Positions 15,829-24,700 of a stretch of DNA of 64,000 nt are shown piece by piece; position 1 is the stretch's first letter; each line of letters starts with the position of its first letter. The DNA is from Listeria sp. PSOL-1 (GTDB taxonomy: Bacteria; Bacillota; Bacilli; Lactobacillales; Listeriaceae), in the NCBI RefSeq assembly GCF_902806445.1, contig NZ_LR760298.1, positions 1,426,001 through 1,490,000 on the forward strand, read 5' to 3'. Position numbers and translations under genes: made by a program. The notes beneath the pieces were generated by a model. That model ran no database searches. It saw only the letters and a program-made list of their open reading frames with translations, and was not told where the DNA came from.

Positions 15829-18204
15829 TTAGAATTTATTTTTCACTTGAAAACCAGGGATTTCAAATACTTGTGCTGCTCGTTGTGGAGAATCGTAACC
15901 ATGAAACTCATTTACTTTGATCTTTGTCCCATATTTTGGATAAAAATTATCTATATCTAACACCATTTTAGGTTCTGCATAGTTGCGAATAATATAGGAC
16001 TGACTAGACACTTTTTCTAATTTCCAATAATAGGTTGCATATTTTTTATTAGTTGCACACACAACACGAGTTGAAGTCCCATTCTTATCCCATGCCAGGG
16101 CTTGTTTAGTTTTGTCGTTTGTAAAAATTTGATAGGCATCTTTTGCTGGATCATACACGAATGTCCATTTTTGGTTGCTTGAACTTTGATTTTTCCATGT
16201 TAATACTTGTCTTGATCCCCATTCAACATCGATTACCATAGAAGGATCATATGAAGATTTGATTTGATGGATTTCAGGACCATTAAAACCAGGGATTTCA
16301 AAGACTTGTGCTGCTAATTGTGGAGATTTATAACCATGGAACGTATTTACTTTGATCTTTGTCCCACTCCGTGGATAAAAATTATCTACATCCAATACCA
16401 TTCTAGTGTCTGCATAGTTACGAATAATATAGGATTGATTAGACACCTTTTCGAATTTCCAATAAGAGGTTGTCTCTTTTTTATTAGTAGTGGACACAAC
16501 ACGGGTTGAGGTACCATTTTTATCCCACGCTAAAACTTGTTTATTATCTGTCAAGACTTGATACGCACCTTTTACTGGATCATACTCAAATGTCCATTTT
16601 TGGCTCCCGCTACGGTCATTATCCCATACTGATACTTGTTTTGTTTCCGGATCCGAATCAATGACCATAGAATTATCATAGGAAGATTTAATTTGATAGG
16701 TTTCAAAACCATCTTTCAATGTTGTAAATGTCAACGTCGCAGGTTCTGATCTCCGACCGTTTCGATCTTCGGCAACGACTTTTACAGTATATTTTGTGGC
16801 ATCTTTTAAATCAGTCAATCCATAGTACAGACTACTTGTTTTGAATGTTTTAGTTTGCCCATCGCCTGAAATTTCAATAATATATTTTGCAATGCCAACT
16901 ACGCTGAATGAATCTCCCCATTTTAAAGCGGCTTCGCTATGTGTAATGCCGGATACAGAAGGTCTATATGGTTGAGCTGGAATATCTTTCAATGTTGTAA
17001 ACGTAGTAATACCAGGGTTGGATCTCAAACCATTTTGATCTTCTGCCATCACTTTTACTGTATATAATGTCATCTCTTTTAAACCATGTAGGTAACAAGC
17101 TAAATTACTCGTTTCGAATCTTTTCGTTTCGCCTGCCCCTGAAACTTCAATAATATATTTCGCAATCCCAGCATTACTTGAAATTGCTGGTCTTTCCCAT
17201 CTTAAAATAGCTATATCTGCTTCAATGTTGCTTACTGAAAGGTTTCGTGGTCGGGTCAAATCATTGTCATTATCTTTCAATGTTGTGAATGTCGTTACTG
17301 CAGATTCTGATTTTTGTCCGTTTCGACCTTCAGCTGTTACTTTTACTGTATATGCTGTGTTTCCTGTTAAGCCTGTTAGTGCATAGGCTACATTGCTTGT
17401 TTCGAAGGTTTTTGTTTGGCTTGCTCCCGAAAGTTCAACAATGTATTTCGCAATCTCAACTTTGCTTACTGGTTTCTCCCAGTTTAAATTTGCTGAAGTT
17501 TCCATGATGTTATTTACTGTAAGTTTTTGTGGTTTCTCTGGTTTGTCCTTCAATGTTGTAAATGTCGTCACCGCAGATTCTGATTTTTGTTCGTTTCGAT
17601 CTTCAGCGCTCACTTTTACCGTATATGCTGTGTTTGCTGTTAGGCTTGTTAGTGCATAGGTTACATTGCCTGTTTCGAAAGTTTTCGTTTGGCCTGCTCC
17701 TGAAAGTTCAACAATGTATTTTGTAATGCCAACTTTACTTGCTGATTTCTCCCAGTTTAAATCTGCTGAAGTTTCCGTGATGTTATTTACTGTAAGTTTT
17801 TGTGGTTTCTCTGGTTTGTCCTTCAACGTTGTGAATGTCGTCACCGCGGCTTCTGATTTTTGTCCATTTTGATCTTCAGCAACCACTCTTACGATATATG
17901 CTGTATTTGCTGTTAAGCCTGTTAGCGCATAGGCTACATTACTTGTTTCAAATGTTTTGGCTTGACCTGCTCCTGAAAGTTCAATAATATATTTCGCAAT
18001 CCCAGCTTTGCTTGCTGGTTTTTCCCAGTTTAAATCTGCTGAAGTTTGCGTAATGTTATTTACTGTAAGTTTTTGTGGTTTCTCTGGAGTAGTGTCTTCG
18101 CTTGTAAATTGTTTAGCAATATTTGTAAATTCATAACGATTCTCTACTTTTCCTAGTCCACCATCAATTTGTGCATCGCGGTTCATTGACCAGAATGCTA
18201 CCAT
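15829..18204 (-). CDS. C-terminal part of a frameshifted chitinase: FN3 repeats and two ricin-type lectin domains
   Basis: 791 residues with no signal peptide. It opens with MVAFWSMNRDAQIDGG, which in the intact paralogue is the last strand of the second GH18 barrel and carries its conserved Trp. Five FN3 domains follow (about 35-500), each ending in TFTTLKD, then two beta-trefoil lectin domains (about 505-780) with QKWTF and YWKFEK motifs and the ending AAQVFEI. It overlaps the stop of the upstream reading frame by a few bases. It is almost certainly the detached tail of one ancestral chitinase of about 1860 residues. If translated alone it would stay in the cytosol, so it is probably non-functional unless reinitiation and export can occur. 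Confidence 0.85.
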   Translation of the reverse strand: MVAFWSMNRDAQIDGGLGKVENRYEFTNIAKQFTSEDTTPEKPQKLTVNNITQTSADLNWEKPASKAGIAKYIIELSGAGQAKTFETSNVAYALTGLTANTAYIVRVVAEDQNGQKSEAAVTTFTTLKDKPEKPQKLTVNNITETSADLNWEKSASKVGITKYIVELSGAGQTKTFETGNVTYALTSLTANTAYTVKVSAEDRNEQKSESAVTTFTTLKDKPEKPQKLTVNNIMETSANLNWEKPVSKVEIAKYIVELSGASQTKTFETSNVAYALTGLTGNTAYTVKVTAEGRNGQKSESAVTTFTTLKDNDNDLTRPRNLSVSNIEADIAILRWERPAISSNAGIAKYIIEVSGAGETKRFETSNLACYLHGLKEMTLYTVKVMAEDQNGLRSNPGITTFTTLKDIPAQPYRPSVSGITHSEAALKWGDSFSVVGIAKYIIEISGDGQTKTFKTSSLYYGLTDLKDATKYTVKVVAEDRNGRRSEPATLTFTTLKDGFETYQIKSSYDNSMVIDSDPETKQVSVWDNDRSGSQKWTFEYDPVKGAYQVLTDNKQVLAWDKNGTSTRVVSTTNKKETTSYWKFEKVSNQSYIIRNYADTRMVLDVDNFYPRSGTKIKVNTFHGYKSPQLAAQVFEIPGFNGPEIHQIKSSYDPSMVIDVEWGSRQVLTWKNQSSSNQKWTFVYDPAKDAYQIFTNDKTKQALAWDKNGTSTRVVCATNKKYATYYWKLEKVSSQSYIIRNYAEPKMVLDIDNFYPKYGTKIKVNEFHGYDSPQRAAQVFEIPGFQVKNKF
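17275..18085 (-). repeat. Three near-identical 270-bp FN3 repeats
   Basis: The DNA phrase coding for KPQKLTVNNI recurs about every 270 bases (near 17520, 17790 and 18060). The first three FN3 domains are nearly identical; the other two have diverged. Confidence 0.8.
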
Positions 18205-21200
18205 ACCAAGTCCTTTATTTTTTGCATGTCGAACATCATTTCTGTTGAGAAGTACGGGTGATCTTCACCTTCAAAACCAATAGATGGTGTAACACCTACT
18301 TTTCCGTAAGCTTCAGAATCAGATAAAGTTTGTTTAGCATATTGTTTAAATGCTGTTTTCACTTGATCTTTTGTATTATCAATTGCTTCAATGGAACCTT
18401 GAGCATAGTCTGGAACTCCTGCTCCGTAACACATTGCCATAATATTAACATTTGTTAGCTCAACGCCTGCTTCAAGGTAAGCTTTTAAGACATTTTCTCC
18501 AGCAACTGTTAAGCCACTTGGCATAACTGGTAGAGTTAAGGTTACTTTTACGCCTGTTTTTTCTTGTAATTTTTTAACAGCTGTTGCGTTGGCTTGGTTT
18601 TGCTTATAATCCATCGCGCCACCTTCTACATCAAGATCAATGCGTGTTAAGCCGTAGCCGTCAACAATTTCTTTATATGTGTTATAAAGTACATCTGTAT
18701 CTTGGGTAGCTGTCCAGAATGCGCCTGTATTTAGGCCACCAAATGAAATCGTCACATCTCCACCAGAATCACGAAGTTCTTTGATTCCTTTTTTAATTCC
18801 TTTGTATTGGCCTGTATCGCCTTCTTCGCTTAATGCGCTAAAACCTGCCCAGCCCCAATTTAATTTACCACCTTTTGTTCCACCTGATGATTGGATAAAT
18901 CCTAAGTTAAAGAACTTAACGCCTGATTCACTGCTTAACTTTTGAATATTTGGTGCGCCGTTATTTGAATAATTGGCATCATTCATCCATGCTGCATCAT
19001 CAACAAATGGTGCAACTACTTGGCTTGGCCATTCAATACCTTGACCTACACCAAAGTCAGCTTTAGATTCACGTATGGTTACAGTGCGTTCTGCTTTTGC
19101 AGTTTGGTTGTAGCTGTCTGTTACGCTGTAAGTTAACTTATATGCTCCTGCTACTTTCGTATCTACTTTACCACTAACATTGATTTTACTTGTAATATCT
19201 TGACCCTTACCATCTTTCGCTGTTACGCCTGTTAATGGATTAAAATCATCTCCAACATTAATCGTTACATCTTTTGTTCCTGAAATGACTGGAGTGCCTA
19301 CCTTAGCTACCGTGATTTTACGTGTCGCTTTTGCTGTTGCTCCTTCAGAGTCGCTAACTGTATAGACTAATGTGTAAACACCTGCTTCTTTCGTATTAAC
19401 GCTGCCGTCCACTTTGATTTTGCTTGTCAAATCGCCATCTTCTTTATCTGTAGCTGTTACGCCAGCAAGCGGGTCAAAGCCATCATTAATATAGATGGTT
19501 TTATCTTGAACACCAGAAAGAACGGGCTCGCTATTTACATGTTCTTCATCACCATAAATAACTTGTGAAGTTAGTTTAGCATTCGTGTCATAATATTGTT
19601 CTAGCTCAACTTTTTTTATATTGTCAGTGTTCACGCTACTTGCATTGCTACTTCCTAGCTTAAGCGTATAAGAAGCTCCTGGTTTGATTATTCTCCCATC
19701 AGAAGTTGAACTAAATTCAACATATGTTTTACCATCTTTTGCTGTAACATTTCCTGCTTTATAGTCGCCCTTTGATAATGTGCTTCCATCTTTTAGCGTA
19801 ATAATCAGTTTTCCTTTTTTGATTGTGCTGTAATACTTCTTAGCTAAATCTAGTGCTACGCCTTCAGATGAATCAAGTGTTTCATTATTTTTCATTGTGA
19901 ATGAGAAACCTTTTCCACCATTATCGACAGTCGTGATACTAAAGTCTAAACCTAAGTTTAAATCGCTCTTATTCGCTTCGACTGTGTTTGGAATAGCAGA
20001 ATCGCCGTATAACCCTTTTTTAATGCTGCCACTTAATTCTCCTCTTGCCCCATTGTTATCTGAATCTTTATCTTGAGAGGCCATCCAAGAAATGACTCCA
20101 CCAAGGTGATTCTTTTTAACAAAATTCGCTTTTTCTGTAACAGACTGTTTATTGTCAAAGGTAAAGAATTGTTTTGTTGTTTCACTGTATAAATAAGGGG
20201 CTTTAGCTATATCATCCCAATATTCTTTTAGTGAAGGATCTTTTGCTTTTAGTTCATCAATTTTACGATAAGACCAGATTCCTCCGCTTCGTCCTCCGTC
20301 GCCAATTTTCACGGGTGCTTCATTGATCGCTCCACGTGAAGGCGAATCATCAGCATCTTTCGCTGTTAAAGCAGCATTTTGGAACAACCCTGGATGTGCT
20401 GGATCGTTTCCCTTTTCAACAGAGTCCCAACCACGTGTGTACATTGCTGCTCCAATCACCACTTTATCCATTTGAACATTTTTACTTTTCAAATAGTCTA
20501 CTGCCGCTTCAATTGAATTGCCTGTAGGGTCATTCGGGTTTGTATATAATGCGGTTTGATGTCCTGATTTCTCTTCCCATGCTCCGTTTAGGTCATACGT
20601 CATTATATTACCAAAATCGATGATATTAAATAATTTTGCCACATCTACTGAAGCTTCTAGTTGTGTTTTTGTTCCTGGTAATGCGGTACTTAATTCATAG
20701 GTTTTTTCTTCTTTTACACCAAGCTTATCCAAGCCGTTACGAATGTCTTGCATTAACTTGATATAGTTATCGCGATCTTCTGGACGAGCGTTAGGTGTTC
20801 CTTCGTCATTTTTATTGTCAACAGTGTCTCCTTGTCGTACGCTTGCTGGATATTCCCAATCGACATCGACAAAGTCCATGCCTGTGTATTTAACAAATTT
20901 CATAATATTTTCTACAAATTTAGCGCGTTTTGTTGGATTGGCTGCAACCTCAGAGAAGTCTCCTGATTTCGACCAACCACCAATAGAAATTCCTAGTTTC
21001 ATGTTAGGATGTTGCTCTCTAATCGCTGCTAGAGCTGGGATTGCACCTGAAAGTTCATCTCCCCATGCATTACCAGAACCAACTGGATTTCCAAACGCGG
21101 CATCTTTATCTGTTAATTGTAAGTTCCCGTTTGAATCAAAATCTAAGAAAGCAAAATTCAAGTGAGTATACAAATTAGCAGGGATATTTTTTGGATAATA

Positions 21201-21410
21201 ATTACCTTGTCCACCCCATACTGACCAATCTCCGTAGTACATAACGTTTCGGTAAGGCACCGTTGTTTTTGCACTTACTTGCTTTACAGTTGGGTTTTCT
21301 TTCGCAACTGATACAATAGGCGATATACCGTTAATCGCCGTCATTGACAACATCCCTACAGCGAGAGTGATGTTTAGGTACTTACTTAAGCTTTTTTTCT
21401 TTTGGTTCAT
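18198..21410 (-). CDS. Tandem GH18 chitinase, truncated by a frameshift
   Basis: 1070 residues with a signal peptide. The first GH18 barrel (about 50-470) has the catalytic DxxDxDxE as MDFVDVDWEYP. A beta-sandwich linker and two Ig-like DUF5011-type domains follow (PVLSGVQDKT, PVISGTKDVT), then a second GH18 barrel with IDLDVEGGAMD. It hydrolyses chitin outside the cell. Compared with the paralogue at 21746-26149, ten bases are missing after the codons for STEMM (junction at 18233/18234). The frame shifts and ends KIKDLVW before the last barrel strand. The first catalytic domain should still fold; the second probably does not. GGAGGTTAATTATTAATG gives a firm start. Confidence 0.88.
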   Translation of the reverse strand: MNQKKKSLSKYLNITLAVGMLSMTAINGISPIVSVAKENPTVKQVSAKTTVPYRNVMYYGDWSVWGGQGNYYPKNIPANLYTHLNFAFLDFDSNGNLQLTDKDAAFGNPVGSGNAWGDELSGAIPALAAIREQHPNMKLGISIGGWSKSGDFSEVAANPTKRAKFVENIMKFVKYTGMDFVDVDWEYPASVRQGDTVDNKNDEGTPNARPEDRDNYIKLMQDIRNGLDKLGVKEEKTYELSTALPGTKTQLEASVDVAKLFNIIDFGNIMTYDLNGAWEEKSGHQTALYTNPNDPTGNSIEAAVDYLKSKNVQMDKVVIGAAMYTRGWDSVEKGNDPAHPGLFQNAALTAKDADDSPSRGAINEAPVKIGDGGRSGGIWSYRKIDELKAKDPSLKEYWDDIAKAPYLYSETTKQFFTFDNKQSVTEKANFVKKNHLGGVISWMASQDKDSDNNGARGELSGSIKKGLYGDSAIPNTVEANKSDLNLGLDFSITTVDNGGKGFSFTMKNNETLDSSEGVALDLAKKYYSTIKKGKLIITLKDGSTLSKGDYKAGNVTAKDGKTYVEFSSTSDGRIIKPGASYTLKLGSSNASSVNTDNIKKVELEQYYDTNAKLTSQVIYGDEEHVNSEPVLSGVQDKTIYINDGFDPLAGVTATDKEDGDLTSKIKVDGSVNTKEAGVYTLVYTVSDSEGATAKATRKITVAKVGTPVISGTKDVTINVGDDFNPLTGVTAKDGKGQDITSKINVSGKVDTKVAGAYKLTYSVTDSYNQTAKAERTVTIRESKADFGVGQGIEWPSQVVAPFVDDAAWMNDANYSNNGAPNIQKLSSESGVKFFNLGFIQSSGGTKGGKLNWGWAGFSALSEEGDTGQYKGIKKGIKELRDSGGDVTISFGGLNTGAFWTATQDTDVLYNTYKEIVDGYGLTRIDLDVEGGAMDYKQNQANATAVKKLQEKTGVKVTLTLPVMPSGLTVAGENVLKAYLEAGVELTNVNIMAMCYGAGVPDYAQGSIEAIDNTKDQVKTAFKQYAKQTLSDSEAYGKVGVTPSIGFEGEDHPYFSTEMMFDMQKIKDLVW

Positions 21411-21444
21411 TAATAATTAACCTCCTAAATGTCCTTTTAAATAC

Positions 21445-21559
21445 ATTATACTTTTGCTTTGAGCTGTGTTTATCTTTCGCTTAAATAAAGCAAACATCTG
21501 ATTGTTTTGGGCATTTTAGTACTTTAAATGCTTATTAGTACGTAACTATTCCGGAATAG
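21445..21559 (-). promoter_or_regulatory. Chitinase promoter region with conserved palindrome
   Basis: TATAAT (21445-21450) lies about 35 bases before the start codon. CTATTCCGGAATAG (21546-21559), a perfect 14-base palindrome, lies about 100 bases further upstream. The same palindrome occurs at the same distance before the paralogue (26284-26297), so it is a candidate operator or activator site shared by both chitinases. Confidence 0.6.
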
Positions 21560-21681
21560 CCAATAAAAGATTACCATAAATAATCGCATTAAAAAGTTGA
21601 AGTTTGATTAATTAATGTATTAAATTCTGTCTAAAATATGTTTTCGTACAATTTTATCCATTATCTTTTATAAAACTAAAA

Positions 21682-21706
21682 AGAGAGCAGGAGTATCCTG
21701 CTCTCT
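21682..21706 (-). terminator. Terminator of the long chitinase gene
   Basis: AGAGAGCAGGA-GTA-TCCTGCTCTCT is a perfect 11-base stem, followed on the minus strand by a T-rich stretch. Confidence 0.85.
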
Positions 21707-21745
21707 TGTTTTGTGCTTAAACTTTTACTAACTTAAGCTACTCGT

Positions 21746-24700
21746 TTATAGTTTTTCCCATACATCAGATGCGCCTGGTTCATTTCCTAGCGTCCACCAT
21801 TTAGCACGGTATTTAGCACCATGATAAGTGACTTCCTCGCCACCTACATAAATACGTTCTGCATTCCATTCCATATCAGCTGGATCAAACATCTCTGCCC
21901 AAGGGCCATACGCGCCACCTTGGTCAGGACGATCGCCTTGTGTCCACCATTTAGCAGTATATTTTTTACCGTTATATTGGACAACTTCTCCACCAAAGTA
22001 AGTTGTGTCTGCATTCCAAGCAGGAGTGCCATCATTATCTTCAGCTAATGTTGTGAAAGTAGTCATAGCAGCTTCTGATTTTTGACCGTTGCGATCTTCA
22101 GCAATCACTTTTACTGTATAAGTTTTGTTAGCTGTTAAGCCAGTTAATGCATAAGATAGATCGCTTGTTTCGAATGTTTTCGTTTGGCCTGCTCCTGAAA
22201 GTTCAACAATATATTTTGCAATGCCAACTTTGCTTGCTGATTCTGTCCAAGTTACATCTGCTGAAGTTTGGGTAATGTTGCTTACTGACAGATTTTGTGG
22301 TTGTTGTGGTTTATCAGTATCGTTATTATCTTCGCTTGTAAATTGTTTAGCAACATCTGTAAATTCATAACGATTTTCTACTTTTCCTTGTCCACCATCA
22401 ATTTGTGCATCACGGTTCATTGACCAGAATGCGACCATACCAAGTCCTTTATCTTTCGCATGTTGAACCACTTTATTCATCATTTCTGTTGAGAAGTACG
22501 GGTGGTTTGAGCTTTCAAAACCAATAGATGGTGTAACACCTACTTTTCCGTAAGCTTCAGAATCAGATAAAGTTTGTTTAGCATATTGTTTAAATGCTGT
22601 TTTCACTTGGTCTTTTGTATTATCAATTGCTTCAATAGAACCTTGAGCATAATCTGGTACACTTTCTCCGTAACACATTGCCATAATATTAACATTTGTT
22701 AGCTCAACGCCTGCTTCAAGGTAAGCTTTTACAACATTTTCCCCAGCAACTGTTAAACCACTTGGCATAACTGGTAGAGTTAAGGTTACTTTTACGCCTG
22801 TTTTCTCTTGTAATTCTTTAACAGCTTTTGCGTTGGCTTGGTTTTGCTTATAATCCATCGCGCCGCCTTCTACGTCAAAATCAATGCGTGTTAAGCCGTA
22901 ACCATCAACAATTTCTTTATACGTGTTATAAAGTACATCTGTATCTTGAGTAGCTGTCCAGAATGCGCCTGAATTCAATCCACCGAATGAAATCGTCACA
23001 TCTCCGCCAGAATCACGAAGTTCTTTAATTCCTTTTTTAATTCCTTTGTATTGGTCTGTGTCGCCTTCTTCGCTTAATGCGCTAAGACCTGCCCAGCCCC
23101 AATTTAATTTACCGTCTTTTGTTCCACCTGATGATTGGATAAATCCTAAGTTAAAGAATTTAACGCCTGATTCACTGCTTAATTTTTGAATATTTGGTGC
23201 GCCGTTATTTGAATAATTGGCATCGTTCATCCATGCTGCATCATCAACAAATGGTGCAACTACTTGGTTTGGCCACTCAATACCTTGCCCTACGCCAAAG
23301 TCAGCTTTAGCTTCATCACGTACGGTTACTGTGCGTTCTGCTTTTGCAGTTTGGTTGTAGCTGTCTGTTACGCTGTAAGTTAACTTATATGCTCCTGCTA
23401 CTTTCGTATCTACTTTACCACTAACATTGATTTTACTTGTAATATCTTGACCCTTACCATCTTTCGCTGTTACGCCTGTTAATGGATTAAAATCATCTCC
23501 AACATTAATCGTTACATCTTTTGCTCCAGAAATGACTGGTGCTGCTATTGGACTAACTGTAATTTGACGTTTTGCTTCTGATGTTTGGTTGTAATCATCT
23601 GTTACGCTATACGTTAGTGTATAAGTTCCTGCTACATTTGTATCTACTGTACCACTAACTTTAATCTTACTTGTAATATCTTTACCTTTGCCGTCTTTTG
23701 CTGTTACGCCAGCAAGTTTGTCAAAAGTATCACCCATGCTAATCGTTGTGTCTTTAACACCAGAAATAACTGGAGCTGCTACTGGGCTAACTGTAATTTG
23801 ACGTTTTGCTTCTGATGTTTGGTTATAGTCATCTGTTACGCTATATGTTAGTGTGTAAGTTCCTGCTACATTTGTGTCTACTGTGCCACTAACTTTGATC
23901 TTACTTGTAATATCTTTACCTTTACCATCTTTCGCTGTTATGCCAGCAAGTTTATCAAAAGTATCACCCATGCTAATTTCTGTGTCTTTGATACCAGAAA
24001 TAACTAGAGCACTTACTTTATTCACGGTAATTTTACGTGTTGCTTTTGTTGTTGCTCCTTCAGAGTCGCTAACTGTATAGACTAATGTGTAAACACCTGC
24101 TTCTTTCGTATTAACGCTGCCGTCCACTTTGATTTTACTTGTTAAATCGCCATCTTCTTTATCTGCAGCTGTTACACCAGCAAGTGGATCAAAGCTGTCA
24201 TTAATATAGATGGTTTTATCTTGAACACCAGAAAGAACGGGCTCGTTATTTACATGGCTATCATCACCATAAAGAACTTGTGAAGCTAGTTTAGTGTTCA
24301 CATCATAATATTGTTCTAATTCAACTTTTTCGATGTTATTTTCGTTTACACTACTCTCTTTATCACTTGCTAGTTTAAGTTCATAAGATGCTCCTGGTTC
24401 AATTGCTTTTCCATCATAAGTTGAACTAAATTCAACATATGTTTTACCGTCTTTTGCTGTAACGTTTCCTGCTTTATAATCACCTTTTGATAATGTGCTT
24501 CCATCTTTTAGCGTAATAATCAGTTTTCCTTTTTTGATTGTGCTGTAATACGCCTTAGCTAAAGCTAGTGCTTCGCCTTCAGAAGATTTTGTTTCATTAT
24601 TGTTCATTGTGAATGAGAAGCCTTTTTTACCATTATCAGTAGTTGTTACACTAACGTCTAAGCCTAAGTCTAAATCACTCTTGTTCGCTTCGACTGTGTT

